The notes: generated by a model not told the origin, from the letters alone. A stretch of DNA of 64,000 nucleotides from Flagellimonas allohymeniacidonis (GCF_004296335.1 NZ_SGIU01000002.1:881882-945881), one strand, 5' to 3'; positions 35,132 to 44,356 are shown, counted from the stretch's first letter. Program-made: numbers and translations.

Positions 35132-35152
35132 AAAAAAGAAATGGTAATTTAG
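35122..35152 (+). promoter_or_regulatory. recA promoter, TTG-N20-TAATTTAG
   Basis: TTG at 35122-35124, a 20-nt spacer and TAATTTAG at 35145-35152, which differs from TAnnTTTG at one base. The ATG follows 19 nt later at 35172. Confidence 0.55.
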
Positions 35153-35171
35153 CTCGTCAAATATCATAATT

Positions 35172-36179
35172 ATGAGCAACGAAAAAGAAGCAAAACTCAA
35201 AGCCTTAAAACTCACCCTCGACAAACTGGATAAAACCTATGGCAAAGGAGCCGTTATGAAGATGGGGGACAGCGTTGTAGAAGACGTCGAGGTAATCCCT
35301 TCGGGATCATTGGGCTTGGATATTGCTTTAGGCGTAGGGGGCTATCCCAGAGGAAGGGTCATCGAAATTTATGGTCCAGAGTCCTCGGGTAAAACCACCT
35401 TAACCCTTCATGCCATTGCGGAGGCTCAAAAGGCCGGAGGCATCGCTGCCTTTATAGACGCTGAGCATGCCTTTGACCGTTTTTATGCCCAAAAATTGGG
35501 TGTGGACATTGATAATTTGATTATCTCACAACCCGATCATGGGGAACAGGCTTTGGAAATCACAGACAACTTGATTAGGTCTGGAGCCATCGACATCGTA
35601 ATTGTGGATTCCGTAGCTGCCCTTACACCAAAAAGTGAGATTGAGGGTGAGATGGGGGACTCCAAAATGGGACTCCATGCCAGGTTGATGTCCCAAGCAC
35701 TTCGAAAGCTAACCTCAACGATAAGCAAAACCAACTGTACCGTAATTTTTATCAATCAATTACGCGAGAAAATTGGCGTGATGTTTGGAAACCCAGAAAC
35801 AACAACTGGAGGTAATGCACTTAAATTCTACGCTTCCGTTCGACTTGATATTCGCCGTTCGACCCAAATAAAGGATACCGATGGTACCGTTCAAGGAAAC
35901 AAAACGAGGGTAAAAGTGGTTAAGAACAAAGTGGCTCCTCCTTTTAAGACTGCCGAGTTCGACATCATGTATGGAGAGGGTATCTCAAAAATTGGGGAAA
36001 TCCTTGATTTGGGCGTGGCTTATGAAATTGTGAAAAAGAGCGGTTCGTGGTTCAGTTATGGGGAGACCAAACTAGGACAGGGAAGGGATGCTGTAAAGAC
36101 CCTGCTGGCGGACAATCCAGAGCTTTCCGAAGAGTTGGAGGGCAAGATCAAGGAGGCCATCGCCGCTGTTACGGCCTAA
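35172..36179 (+). CDS. recA: Recombinase RecA
   Basis: 335 residues. Walker [10 protein letters not shown] near residue 65, Walker B region [16 protein letters not shown], the DNA-binding loops L1 ([18 protein letters not shown]) and L2 ([16 protein letters not shown]), and [10 protein letters not shown] are all intact. It drives strand exchange and the SOS co-protease function. The C-terminus is acidic but short. Single gene with its own promoter; a dyad overlaps the -33 element. Confidence 0.98.
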   Translation: MSNEKEAKLKALKLTLDKLDKTYGKGAVMKMGDSVVEDVEVIPSGSLGLDIALGVGGYPRGRVIEIYGPESSGKTTLTLHAIAEAQKAGGIAAFIDAEHAFDRFYAQKLGVDIDNLIISQPDHGEQALEITDNLIRSGAIDIVIVDSVAALTPKSEIEGEMGDSKMGLHARLMSQALRKLTSTISKTNCTVIFINQLREKIGVMFGNPETTTGGNALKFYASVRLDIRRSTQIKDTDGTVQGNKTRVKVVKNKVAPPFKTAEFDIMYGEGISKIGEILDLGVAYEIVKKSGSWFSYGETKLGQGRDAVKTLLADNPELSEELEGKIKEAIAAVTA

Positions 36180-36274
36180 GCAGGCAGTCCCACCAATTTC
36201 TTTGTTAACTTTAGGTTGTGAAAATCTTACGCAACCCTTGATTACCATGGTCATCTAGGAGATAAACAATATCA

Positions 36275-36718
36275 ATGATGAAAAAGGCAATTGTGATATT
36301 TGCTCTTTTTGGGGTATGCTCCTTATTTTATTCATGTGATTTGGATGATGATGAACAAAACTTTCATTTCACCACACTTTCGGTAGTCGATGCCAATGTT
36401 CCGGATTCCTTTGCGGTAAATACAACCTATAATATTGAGGTCACTTATTTACGACCCAATGGCTGTACCTTCTTTGAAGGTTTTGATATTACCAAAACTG
36501 GGGAAACCGATAGGGATGTGCTGGTTATCGGTTCTGTAATTACGGATGAAACTGCCTGTACCCAGGCCGTGGAAGAAGTAGCAGCGACCTTTCAATTCAC
36601 AGTTATTTTTACCGAGGATTATCATTTCAGGTTTTATGCCGGTCAGGATAACGAAGGTAATTCTAGGTATTTGGAGTATACGGTGCCCGTGGAAACGGAC
36701 ACTGGACCGGCAAACTAA
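36275..36718 (+). CDS. Unknown lipoprotein upstream of the ECF sigma factor
   Basis: 147 residues. Signal peptide ending in LFYSCDLDDDEQ, then a beta-rich body (FHFTTLSVVDANVPDSFAVN, YNIEVTYLRPNGCTFFEGF, FQFTVIFTEDYHFRFYAGQD). Two internal Cys could form a disulfide. It precedes the sigma factor gene by 29 nt and may be part of the same unit. No family recognised. The start is one of two tandem ATGs (36275/36278). Confidence 0.75.
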   Translation: MMKKAIVIFALFGVCSLFYSCDLDDDEQNFHFTTLSVVDANVPDSFAVNTTYNIEVTYLRPNGCTFFEGFDITKTGETDRDVLVIGSVITDETACTQAVEEVAATFQFTVIFTEDYHFRFYAGQDNEGNSRYLEYTVPVETDTGPAN

Positions 36719-36747
36719 AAAATCAACAATCCAAAATTAACCAACAT

Positions 36748-37281
36748 TTGGATCTTGAGGAGCTAATACATAATTGTAAACAAGGAAAACGAAAAGCGCA
36801 AGCTGAATTGTACCGGAAATATTCCGGTATTCTTTTCGGTATGTGTCTGAAATATTCCAGAAACAAAATCGAAGCAGAAGATAATCTGCACGACAGTTTC
36901 ATTACGATTTTTGATAAGATTGGCCAGTTCAATTTTAAAGGCTCATTTGAAGGATGGATTAAAAGAATAACTGTTAACACTGTACTCCAAAAGTACAGGA
37001 AGGAACAATACATGGATGTTGTTTCTGAAAATGTTGGGGAGGATATCACAGAGGTCGACGTAGATCAAGTGGATATCAGTTTGTCCACACTCTTGGGGCA
37101 CATTCAGGACTTACCGAACAAATACAGAATTACATTCAACCTTTATGTGCTTGACGGTTACAGTCACAAAGAAATAAGTGAGATGTTGGGGACATCCACT
37201 GGGACTTCAAAATCAAATTTGGCCCGTGCCAAAATGATATTGAGGGAAAAAATAGAAAAAGAAAACATAAACATTGCTTAA
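36748..37281 (+). CDS. ECF-type RNA polymerase sigma factor, TTG start
   Basis: 177 residues, starting at a TTG because no in-frame ATG lies near; the N-terminus LEELIHNCKQGKRKAQAELY fits sigma region 2. Region 2.3-2.4 is IEAEDNLHDSFITIFDKIGQFNFKGSFEGWI and region 4 is HIQDLPNKYRITFNLYVLDG followed by YSHKEISEMLGTSTGTSKSN. It directs RNA polymerase to a stress or envelope regulon. It is 11 nt upstream of the predicted dual-membrane anti-sigma protein, a cognate-pair arrangement. Confidence 0.92.
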   Translation: MDLEELIHNCKQGKRKAQAELYRKYSGILFGMCLKYSRNKIEAEDNLHDSFITIFDKIGQFNFKGSFEGWIKRITVNTVLQKYRKEQYMDVVSENVGEDITEVDVDQVDISLSTLLGHIQDLPNKYRITFNLYVLDGYSHKEISEMLGTSTGTSKSNLARAKMILREKIEKENINIA

Positions 37282-37292
37282 AGGATTTAAGA

Positions 37293-38912
37293 ATGGGGAA
37301 AAAGAATTTAGAGCAATTGTTCAGGGATACCTTTAAGGATTTCCACGAAAAGCCCGATGAAGGGGTTTGGAAATCCATTGAGGATACTTTGGACAAGAAG
37401 AAGCAGAAGAAAAGGGTTATACCCATATGGTGGCGCCTTGGAGGAGTTGCGGCTTTGTTGGCCCTTCTCTTCTATATAGTTAATCCGTTGGGGGATACTT
37501 CACCATCCAATGAAACAAACACTCCTGTACTTACGGATATCGAAACGCAAGAAAAATCATCAGAAACCAATGATTCATTGATTACCGATACTGAAGTTGT
37601 TGATGAAAATAATGATGGCAGAGTGAGTGATCCTGCGATACAATCCAAACAGCTAGATAATTCAAATGAAATAGGAAGCACCCTGGCCGAATCTGACGAA
37701 CGAAAAAATGACTCCAAAGAGATTGATTCTAGTAAAAAGGCAATTCCTAACACAGTAATCGCTGAGGCCAACGAAAAGGGAGAGCCAGTAGCTTCTGATA
37801 AGAAACAGCAAGAACAGAATCTAATTGACAGAAAGGTTTCGGAGAAAGAGGCTGTTGCACAAAATGATGCGAAAAAGGAAAACACCTCCGACAAATCCAA
37901 ATTGGACTCCAACAATATTTTGGAAAGCAAAAAATCTGAAGTTGCCGTGGTGAATCAACAGGAAAGTCTGAAAAATGAAAAGGAAGAACGTCCTACTCCT
38001 AATTTACTGGACAAAAATGCGGTCGATGACCAATTGAAAAAAGAAGCCGTCGCGCAAACTGAGACGGAAGAAAAAGAGGACAAGAAGGATGATGAAGAAT
38101 CAGAAAAGAAATCAATATTTGATGCCATTGCTGAGCAAAATGCTGAGGAAGAAGAAGAACTGATAGCCGAAAATTCAGGCGCCAAATGGTCCGTTGGGCC
38201 TTCAGTTGCCCCGGTTTACTTTAACGGGTCGGGTGAAGGTTCTCCAATCCATTCCAATTTTAGTTCGAATTCAAAATCCGGAAATGTAAACCTGAGTTAT
38301 GGTCTTACTGTGGCCTATGATCTGGGCAAAAGGCTTAAGGTACGATCTGGTGTGCACCGGGTGGATTTTGGATATGACACGAATGAAATTGTGTTCTCTT
38401 CTTCGATAGAAAGTTCGACCAATGCGCTTATCGATAATATTAACTATAGTCAGACCTCACGCAACTTGGTAGTACAAAGCAAACGAAGTGTGCCCAGTGC
38501 CGCTGCGAATGACGCCTTCGTAGAGTTGAATTCCACGGAAACCCCAGGGCTTGAAGGTAAGATGGTACAACAACTAGGATATATAGAGATTCCTTTGGAG
38601 CTTAATTATGCCCTTATTGACAAGAAGTTTGGAGTTGATGTAATTGGTGGTGTTAGTTCACTTTTTCTAGTGGACAATACAGTTTTGTTGGAATCCAATG
38701 AATTGATTACGGAAATGGGTGAAGCCAACAATGCCAACTCCGTGAATTTTAGCACCAATGTGGGCATTGGCCTTAACTACGAATTTTCTCCCAAGGTGCA
38801 ATTGAATTTAGAGCCCATGTTCAAATATCAATTGAATACTTTTTCAGAAACAGCTGGTCCGTTTAGACCTTTCTCAGTAGGGGTCTACAGTGGGGTTAGC
38901 TTTAAGTTCTGA
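37293..38912 (+). CDS. Predicted dual-membrane-spanning anti-sigma factor with outer-membrane beta-barrel
   Basis: 539 residues in four parts. Residues 1-43 are charged and would be cytoplasmic (FRDTFKDFHEKPDEGVWKSI). Residues about 46-65 form one membrane helix (LGGVAALLALLFYIVN). Residues about 66-293 are a long Asp/Glu/Lys/Ser-rich, low-complexity linker. Residues about 294-539 are an outer-membrane barrel (WSVGPSVAPVYF, VNLSYGLTVAYDLGKRLK, ending SVGVYSGVSFKF with a terminal aromatic). This is the plan of the Dma family described in Bacteroides thetaiotaomicron, which inhibits a partner sigma factor and controls vesicle formation. The upstream gene is an ECF sigma factor. Function here is inferred from layout and pairing. 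Confidence 0.8.
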   Translation: MGKKNLEQLFRDTFKDFHEKPDEGVWKSIEDTLDKKKQKKRVIPIWWRLGGVAALLALLFYIVNPLGDTSPSNETNTPVLTDIETQEKSSETNDSLITDTEVVDENNDGRVSDPAIQSKQLDNSNEIGSTLAESDERKNDSKEIDSSKKAIPNTVIAEANEKGEPVASDKKQQEQNLIDRKVSEKEAVAQNDAKKENTSDKSKLDSNNILESKKSEVAVVNQQESLKNEKEERPTPNLLDKNAVDDQLKKEAVAQTETEEKEDKKDDEESEKKSIFDAIAEQNAEEEEELIAENSGAKWSVGPSVAPVYFNGSGEGSPIHSNFSSNSKSGNVNLSYGLTVAYDLGKRLKVRSGVHRVDFGYDTNEIVFSSSIESSTNALIDNINYSQTSRNLVVQSKRSVPSAAANDAFVELNSTETPGLEGKMVQQLGYIEIPLELNYALIDKKFGVDVIGGVSSLFLVDNTVLLESNELITEMGEANNANSVNFSTNVGIGLNYEFSPKVQLNLEPMFKYQLNTFSETAGPFRPFSVGVYSGVSFKF

Positions 38913-38958
38913 TGTACAAAGTTGGTTAGGAAGATTGCTCCTTAAGGCAATCAATTAG

Positions 38959-38988
38959 CACCCTGCCCATGTGGTAGGGTGTTTTTTT
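38959..38988 (+). terminator. Terminator after the sigma/anti-sigma unit
   Basis: CACCCT ... AGGGTG with further inner pairing, followed by seven T. It lies 46 nt after the barrel gene stop and before the convergent plsC. Confidence 0.88.
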
Positions 38989-38993
38989 GAGGT

Positions 38994-39725
38994 TTACGTC
39001 AAAGAATTTAATAGCACTTCCCTGACTTCCTCCCGCAGGGTTATTTTATCATCTTCGGCTAATATTCCTGTTTCAAAAAAACGGTGTACTTTGGCCCTGA
39101 CCTTCCCAGGTCCTCCACTTAAAAACTTGAACGAAAAACGTTTTTTATTGTCGTAGAAGGTAATGGGTACCACGGGTATTTTGTGTGCTATCGCCATTTT
39201 GAAAGCTCCATCCTTAAAATCTCCCAAAACAACTTCCTCATCAGGCACACCGCCTTCAGGAAAAATGCAGATACTTAGTCCCTGATCAAGGCGTCGTTGT
39301 GCACGTCGGTAAACTCCTGTTCTACTTCTTATATCTTCGCGATCTACCATAATGCAGACTCTCTTGTAGAAAAAACCAAATACTGGAATCTTCACCAATT
39401 CTTTTTTTCCCACAAAGACAAAAGGGTTCCTGCTTACCACCAACATCAGCATTATGTCCAACATACTGGTATGGTTGGCCACCAACATATAGCTCTTGCC
39501 CTTTACCAAGTTTTGCTCATAGGTAACCTTTGGGAAACATCCCATTCCATATAAGATAGGTTTGGCCCATAGGTTTCGGGCCAACCAAAAAAATTCTTTG
39601 TAGGTTTTCTCAGAAATTGTGGTTAGTAGCAGTGCAGGAAGAAAAAGAAATATAGGAACCGCCACTAGAACATAAAACCATATTCTGTAAAGTACATGCC
39701 CGATGTTCTTAACTGCTTTTAGCAC
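38994..39725 (-). CDS. plsC: 1-acyl-sn-glycerol-3-phosphate acyltransferase (PlsC-type)
   Basis: 243 residues. Two N-terminal hydrophobic segments (IWFYVLVAVPIFLFLPALLL), the acyltransferase HX4D motif in VANHTSMLDIML, and the EGG-type motif IFPEGGVPDEE near residue 155. It makes phosphatidic acid in phospholipid synthesis. Divergent from trpS with 71 nt between; a TACTTTTG box ends 5 nt before its ATG. Confidence 0.94.
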   Translation of the reverse strand: MLKAVKNIGHVLYRIWFYVLVAVPIFLFLPALLLTTISEKTYKEFFWLARNLWAKPILYGMGCFPKVTYEQNLVKGKSYMLVANHTSMLDIMLMLVVSRNPFVFVGKKELVKIPVFGFFYKRVCIMVDREDIRSRTGVYRRAQRRLDQGLSICIFPEGGVPDEEVVLGDFKDGAFKMAIAHKIPVVPITFYDNKKRFSFKFLSGGPGKVRAKVHRFFETGILAEDDKITLREEVREVLLNSLT

Positions 39726-39730
39726 GTTGC

Positions 39731-39738
39731 CAAAAGTA
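39731..39738 (-). promoter_or_regulatory. TAnnTTTG box directly before the plsC start
   Basis: TACTTTTG on the minus strand, 5 nt upstream of the ATG at 39725. If used, the mRNA would be almost leaderless. No -33 TTG in range. Confidence 0.35.
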
Positions 39739-39743
39739 AGAAT

Positions 39744-39777
39744 TTGACCTTGTATTTTTTGAATTCTTTTACCTTTG
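39744..39777 (+). promoter_or_regulatory. trpS promoter, TTG-N17/23-TACCTTTG
   Basis: TACCTTTG at 39770-39777 with TTG at 39750 (17-nt spacer) or 39744 (23-nt spacer), both within the accepted range. The ATG is 19 nt after the -7 box. Confidence 0.65.
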
Positions 39778-39796
39778 CCCTTTTACAAATTCATCC

Positions 39797-40765
39797 ATGG
39801 CACGAATCTTAACGGGCATTCAAAGTACAGGCACCCCTCATTTGGGCAATATTTTGGGAGCTATAGTTCCCGCAATACAAATGGCGCAGGACCCCAATAA
39901 CGAATCCTTTCTTTTTATTGCGGACATGCACTCGCTAACCCAAATTAAAAATGGCGAAGAGCTGAGGAAAAACACTTATGCCACGGCAGCCACTTGGTTG
40001 GCATTCGGACTTGATATTGAGACCACGGTCTTTTACCGACAAAGCGATGTACCACAAGTAACCGAGCTTGCCTGGTACCTTAGTTGCTTTTTTCCTTACC
40101 AGCGACTTACCCTGGCACATTCATTCAAAGACAAGGCTGAACGGCTCGAGGATGTTAATTCTGGATTATTTCAATATCCCATGTTGATGGCAGCTGATAT
40201 TTTGTTGTACGATGCGAACATCGTCCCTGTTGGAAAAGATCAATTACAGCATTTGGAAATGACACGGGATGTAGCCTCAAGATTCCATCATCAAATGGGT
40301 GAAACCTTTGTGCTTCCCGAAGCCCAGGTTCAAGAGGCAACCATGTATGTTCCGGGTACCGATGGACAAAAAATGAGCAAGAGCAAAGGCAACATTATCG
40401 ACCTCTTTCAAACGGACAAAAAGCTCCGCAAACAGATTATGGGGATTGTAACCGACAGCACTCCGATGGAAGAACCAAAGGACCCTACCAATGATAACGT
40501 GTTTGCACTATACAAACTTCTGGCGAGCGAAGAACAGATTGAGGAGATGAGCGCCAATTATTTGGCAGGGAACTATGGTTATGGGCACGCCAAACAGGCC
40601 CTTTTTGAAGTAATCTCGACCAAATTTCAAGAACCAAGGGAGCGCTTTGATTATTACATCAACCATTTAGATGAAGTTGATGAGGCACTTTCGATTGGAG
40701 CCGAAAAAGCGAAAAAGGTGGCTGATGAGGTTTTGAACCGGGTTAGGGAAAGAGTTGGGTATTAA
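39797..40765 (+). CDS. trpS: Tryptophan--tRNA ligase
   Basis: 322 residues, class I. The HIGH-like motif is GTPHLGNILG near residue 12 and the KMSKS motif is GQKMSKSKGN near residue 192; MHSLTQ and the tryptophan-pocket region (SGLFQYPMLMAADIL, PVGKDQLQHLEMTRDVA) are present. It charges tRNA-Trp. Single gene with its own promoter, convergent with dprA. Confidence 0.97.
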   Translation: MARILTGIQSTGTPHLGNILGAIVPAIQMAQDPNNESFLFIADMHSLTQIKNGEELRKNTYATAATWLAFGLDIETTVFYRQSDVPQVTELAWYLSCFFPYQRLTLAHSFKDKAERLEDVNSGLFQYPMLMAADILLYDANIVPVGKDQLQHLEMTRDVASRFHHQMGETFVLPEAQVQEATMYVPGTDGQKMSKSKGNIIDLFQTDKKLRKQIMGIVTDSTPMEEPKDPTNDNVFALYKLLASEEQIEEMSANYLAGNYGYGHAKQALFEVISTKFQEPRERFDYYINHLDEVDEALSIGAEKAKKVADEVLNRVRERVGY

Positions 40766-40795
40766 TTCTGGAATTCCTTTAAACGGTTTATCCGG

Positions 40796-41902
40796 TTAGA
40801 CGGCCTCAAAAAGTTTACCGGGCAAGGGTCGTATCACCCCCTTCATTTCCATTTCGAGCAAAGTGGAGGAAACCCTAAAAATTGGCATATTACATTCCAG
40901 GGCAACCGTATCCAATTGTTGTTTTCCATTTTGTTGTAAATACTCATAAATGGACCTTTCCTTATCATCCAAATCAACGAATAATTGTTTTTGTACGCTT
41001 AAGGGTTCTTTTTTTTCATCGATTTCCCATCCCAATAAATAAATCAGTTCGGCCGCCGAAGTCAGCATATGTGCCTTTTGTCGCTTGATTAAATCATTGC
41101 ATCCCTTGCTGAATTTGTCAGAGTATCTTCCTGGTACGGCAAATACCTCCCGGTCATAGCCATTGGCCAAATCTGCCGTCACCAAACTTCCTCCCTTTTC
41201 GGCCGATTCCACCACAATAGTGGCCTCGCTCATTCCTGCAATAATTCGATTTCGCTTTAAAAAGTTTTCCCTATCCGGGTTGCTCGTACTCCAAAACTCT
41301 GTAATAAAACCTCCATTTTCCATTACTCTCGACGCATACTTTTTGTGTGCTTTCGGATAAAACTGATTTAACCCATGGGCCAAACATCCAATGGTTTGTA
41401 GCCCTTTTTCCATGGCCGCCCTATGCATGGTGATGTCAACTCCATAGGCAAATCCGCTTACGATAATGGGATCCAGAGGTGCAATTTCCTCAACAAACCT
41501 CTCACAGAAAGCCATTCCGTAGCTCGTACTATTTCGGGTACCTACCACACTGATTATTTTCCGGTTCTTTAAATCGATATTTCCCTTTTGGAACAATAGT
41601 ATGGGAGAATCGACACAATGTTTCAGGTATTCAGGATAATCAGAATTCATAAAATAACTCAACTGTAGGTCGTTTCTAACGCAAAATTCATACTCTTCTT
41701 CGGCCTGTTCTTTGTGGACTTTGTTGAAAAGTCCCTTGAGGGTGTGTGTGCCAATCCCATCAATTTTTAGAAGGCGCTGCATTTTGTCCTCAAAAATTGC
41801 TGTTGGACTACCGCAGTGGGCTATCAGTTTTTTCGCGGTAATATCGCCAATATTGGGAACGGCTTGCAATCTTAGGGCATCAATGAATTCATTATCAGTC
41901 AT
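40796..41902 (-). CDS. dprA: DNA-processing protein DprA
   Basis: 368 residues. N-terminal helical part (LRLQAVPNIGDITAKKLIAHCG), the Rossmann-fold core with ISVVGTRNSTSYGMAFCERF, GFAYGVDITMHRAAM, LAHGLNQFYPKAHK and GSLVTADLANGYDREVFAVPG, and a C-terminal winged helix (KQQLDTVALECNMPIFRVSST). It loads RecA on incoming single-stranded DNA during transformation. Divergent from an HU/SPOR protein. Confidence 0.95.
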   Translation of the reverse strand: MTDNEFIDALRLQAVPNIGDITAKKLIAHCGSPTAIFEDKMQRLLKIDGIGTHTLKGLFNKVHKEQAEEEYEFCVRNDLQLSYFMNSDYPEYLKHCVDSPILLFQKGNIDLKNRKIISVVGTRNSTSYGMAFCERFVEEIAPLDPIIVSGFAYGVDITMHRAAMEKGLQTIGCLAHGLNQFYPKAHKKYASRVMENGGFITEFWSTSNPDRENFLKRNRIIAGMSEATIVVESAEKGGSLVTADLANGYDREVFAVPGRYSDKFSKGCNDLIKRQKAHMLTSAAELIYLLGWEIDEKKEPLSVQKQLFVDLDDKERSIYEYLQQNGKQQLDTVALECNMPIFRVSSTLLEMEMKGVIRPLPGKLFEAV

Positions 41903-42006
41903 TTATTTTTGGTTAAAAAAGCCGTTCAAAATACTGTTTTTTAAATGTTAATAAAAAGTTATGACCCATATTTCGTGCTCTTCTAATTTTTATAATATTT
42001 GCGAAT

Positions 42007-42951
42007 ATGCGCATTGAGTCATACATACAAGAGTTGTTGTACGAATACAACTGTGTGGTTGTCCCCGGTTTCGGTGCTTTTCTGGCACATGGAAAATCCG
42101 CTGAAATCGATGTGAATAGTAACACTCTTATTCCCCCGGGCAAAACCATCTCGTTCAATGCACAATTGAGCAAGAATGACGGGCTACTTATTTCGCATAT
42201 TGCCAAGGAAAAAAAGCTAGGCTATGAGTCGCTTTTGAATGAAGTTGAACAGGTCGGTGAAGATTGGATGGAAAGGATGAAGGAAGGCGAACACATTGAG
42301 CTTTTTGGTATCGGAAAACTTTGGTTGAATGGCGAAAAAAGAATTCAGTTTCAGCCAGAGAACAAAATCAACTACCTTACTTCTTCCTTTGGTCTTGCTA
42401 CATTTGCTGCCACTCCCATTCAGCGGGAGGTTTTGAAAGAGGAGGTGGAACAACTTGAGGAAAAGATTCCGTTTATTATCACACCAGAAAAAAGGGAAGA
42501 AACTTCTTTTCGCCCATGGTTGAAATATGCAGCCGTAATTTTGTTGGCTGTTTCCTTCGGATTTACGGGTTATAAAACCTACGGGGATTTTCAAAAAAAG
42601 CAGGTCACTGCACAGCAAGATGCTCAGGTACAAGTATCCCGTTTGATACAGGAAGCCACTTTTTTTGACTCCTCTCCTTTGGAACTGCCCGCTCTAAGTT
42701 TGGAAGTAAAAAAGAAGAGCCTGGGCAGCCACCATGTCATTGCTGGCGCTTTTCGGATACAGCAAAACGCAGAAAAGAAAATAGCCCAGCTGAAAAGAAA
42801 AGGATTCAATGCTTTTTATTTGGGTGAAAACCGATTTGGGTTGCATCAAGTGGCCTATGACAGCTTTGAAGACCCGAAAGAAGCACTTGTCTTTTTGAAA
42901 AAAGTTAAGCGTACTGATTCTCCTGACGCTTGGCTCCTATCGGAAAAATAA
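42007..42951 (+). CDS. HU-like plus SPOR-domain membrane protein
   Basis: 314 residues. Residues 1-130 are an HU-like domain of the CCDC81/prokaryotic HU type (YIQELLYEYNCVVVPGFGAF, HIELFGIGKLWLNGEKRIQF). One membrane helix follows (YAAVILLAVSFGFTGYKTY, near residue 180), and the C-terminal 80 residues form a SPOR domain (HHVIAGAFRIQQNAEKKIAQ, LKRKGFNAFYLG) that binds denuded peptidoglycan at the division site. The combination points to a link between DNA or nucleoid and septum; the HU part may not bind DNA. Confidence 0.88.
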   Translation: MRIESYIQELLYEYNCVVVPGFGAFLAHGKSAEIDVNSNTLIPPGKTISFNAQLSKNDGLLISHIAKEKKLGYESLLNEVEQVGEDWMERMKEGEHIELFGIGKLWLNGEKRIQFQPENKINYLTSSFGLATFAATPIQREVLKEEVEQLEEKIPFIITPEKREETSFRPWLKYAAVILLAVSFGFTGYKTYGDFQKKQVTAQQDAQVQVSRLIQEATFFDSSPLELPALSLEVKKKSLGSHHVIAGAFRIQQNAEKKIAQLKRKGFNAFYLGENRFGLHQVAYDSFEDPKEALVFLKKVKRTDSPDAWLLSEK

Positions 42952-42986
42952 TTCCCTCTATCTCCATTTAAATTTTAGGGCTGGCC

Positions 42987-42994
42987 TATATTTG
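42987..42994 (+). promoter_or_regulatory. Candidate -7 box of the thioesterase gene
   Basis: TATATTTG, exact TAnnTTTG, 11 nt before the ATG at 43006. No TTG in the usual window. Confidence 0.45.
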
Positions 42995-43005
42995 CCGAAA
43001 AAAGT

Positions 43006-43521
43006 ATGGCACCTAAAACTCCCAAAGAATCCAAAACCGTAATGACCGATATGGTTTTGCCGGGTGAGACCAATCCCTTAAACAATCTTTTTGGGGGTGA
43101 GCTGTTGGCCCGTATGGACAGAGCTGCCAGTATTGCTGCCCGGCGGCATAGTAGGCGAATTACGGTTACCGCTTCAGTAAACCATGTTGCATTCAATAGA
43201 AATGTTCCGCTAGGCAGTGTAGTGACTATAGAAGCTTCCCTATCCCGCGCTTTTCGAACTTCGATGGAGGTCTATATTGATGTATGGATGGAAGACCGAT
43301 TTACAGGTGAACGTTCCAAGGCCAATGAAGCTATATACACTTTTGTTGCCGTGGATGAAACTGGGAAACCAACAGATGTGCCAGAAATTACCCCGGAAAC
43401 CGATTTGGAGAAGGAACGTTATGCCGGAGCACTGCGTAGGCGTCAGTTAAGTTTGGTTTTGGCTGGTAAAATGAAGCCAGGAGACGCAACAGAGCTGAAG
43501 GCACTATTTACCTCTTCCTAG
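43006..43521 (+). CDS. Acyl-CoA thioesterase (hotdog fold)
   Basis: 171 residues of the YciA/BACH type: TDMVLPGETNPLNNLFGGELLARMD with the conserved N-terminal motif, AASIAARRHSRRITVTAS, the hotdog strands VNHVAFNRNVPLGSVVTIEA and MEVYIDVWMEDRFTGE, and a C-terminal helix. It hydrolyses acyl-CoA; chain length unknown. It overlaps the convergent aldo/keto reductase by 4 nt. Confidence 0.92.
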   Translation: MAPKTPKESKTVMTDMVLPGETNPLNNLFGGELLARMDRAASIAARRHSRRITVTASVNHVAFNRNVPLGSVVTIEASLSRAFRTSMEVYIDVWMEDRFTGERSKANEAIYTFVAVDETGKPTDVPEITPETDLEKERYAGALRRRQLSLVLAGKMKPGDATELKALFTSS

Positions 43522-44354
43522 AAATCAAAGTTGTCGGGGTCAGGGCCGAACCTTTTTCCTTGGTCCATGGCATCCAACAACGCCATATCCTGTGCATCCA
43601 ATTCAAAATTGAATATATCGGCATTGGCGACGATACGTTCCTTTTTTGAGGACTTGGGAATAGTAACCACGCCTTTTTGCAAATCCCAACGAAGTACAAT
43701 CTGTGCAATGGTCTTATTGTATTTTTTGGCTAAATTCTTGAATTCCTCCATTCCAAAAATATGCCCTTGCATCATCGGGGACCATGCTTCATACTGAATC
43801 CCATTTTGATGACAGAAATCAACTAAATCTTGTTGTATCAAAAAGGGATGAAACTCCATCTGGTTAATCATTGGAACTATTTCTGCCCCAGTAAATAAGT
43901 CCTCCAAATGGTGCTTTAGAAAATTGCTCACACCAATCGCTCGAACCCGCTTTTCTTTATAAAGTTTTTCAAGCGCCCTCCATGTTTCCTTGTACAGCCC
44001 TTCTTTGGGCCAGTGGATTAAATAGAGATCGAGATAATCAAGTCCCAATCTTTCCAGACTATCCTCGTAGGCCTTAAGCGTAGATTCATAGCCTTGATCG
44101 CTGTTCCAAACCTTGCTTACCACAAAAATATCCTCACGGTCAACCTTACTTGCCCTTATGCCCTCACCAACACCATTCTCATTATTATATATGGAGGCCG
44201 TATCTATATGTCGATATCCGTGTTCTAAAGCATCCTTCACAGCCATTATAACTTCGTTTCCATCCTTGGATAGGTATACCCCTAATCCAAAATAGGGCAT
44301 TTGCACACCATTATGAAGTTCAAAGGTGCCTTGTAAATCAGTGATTTTCCGCAT
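43518..44354 (-). CDS. Aldo/keto reductase
   Basis: 278 residues from the ATG at 44354 (MRKITDLQGTFELHNGVQ), 2 nt after the EnvC-like gene stop; the longer frame would overlap that gene. The catalytic tetrad is present: Asp and Tyr in HIDTASIYNNENGVG, Lys in VVSKVWN and His in LIHWPKEG. The NADPH-binding end is IPKSSKKERIVANADIFNFEL. It reduces carbonyl compounds such as aldehydes; exact substrate unknown. Last gene of the envelope operon, probably by read-through. Confidence 0.92.
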   Translation of the reverse strand: MRKITDLQGTFELHNGVQMPYFGLGVYLSKDGNEVIMAVKDALEHGYRHIDTASIYNNENGVGEGIRASKVDREDIFVVSKVWNSDQGYESTLKAYEDSLERLGLDYLDLYLIHWPKEGLYKETWRALEKLYKEKRVRAIGVSNFLKHHLEDLFTGAEIVPMINQMEFHPFLIQQDLVDFCHQNGIQYEAWSPMMQGHIFGMEEFKNLAKKYNKTIAQIVLRWDLQKGVVTIPKSSKKERIVANADIFNFELDAQDMALLDAMDQGKRFGPDPDNFDF

Positions 44355-44356
44355 AA

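Noticed and set aside
37472..37930. Serine-rich 152-residue ORF on the minus strand
   Set aside because: It is antisense to the low-complexity linker of the anti-sigma protein; its Ser/Phe/Leu composition simply mirrors Lys/Glu/Asp codons.
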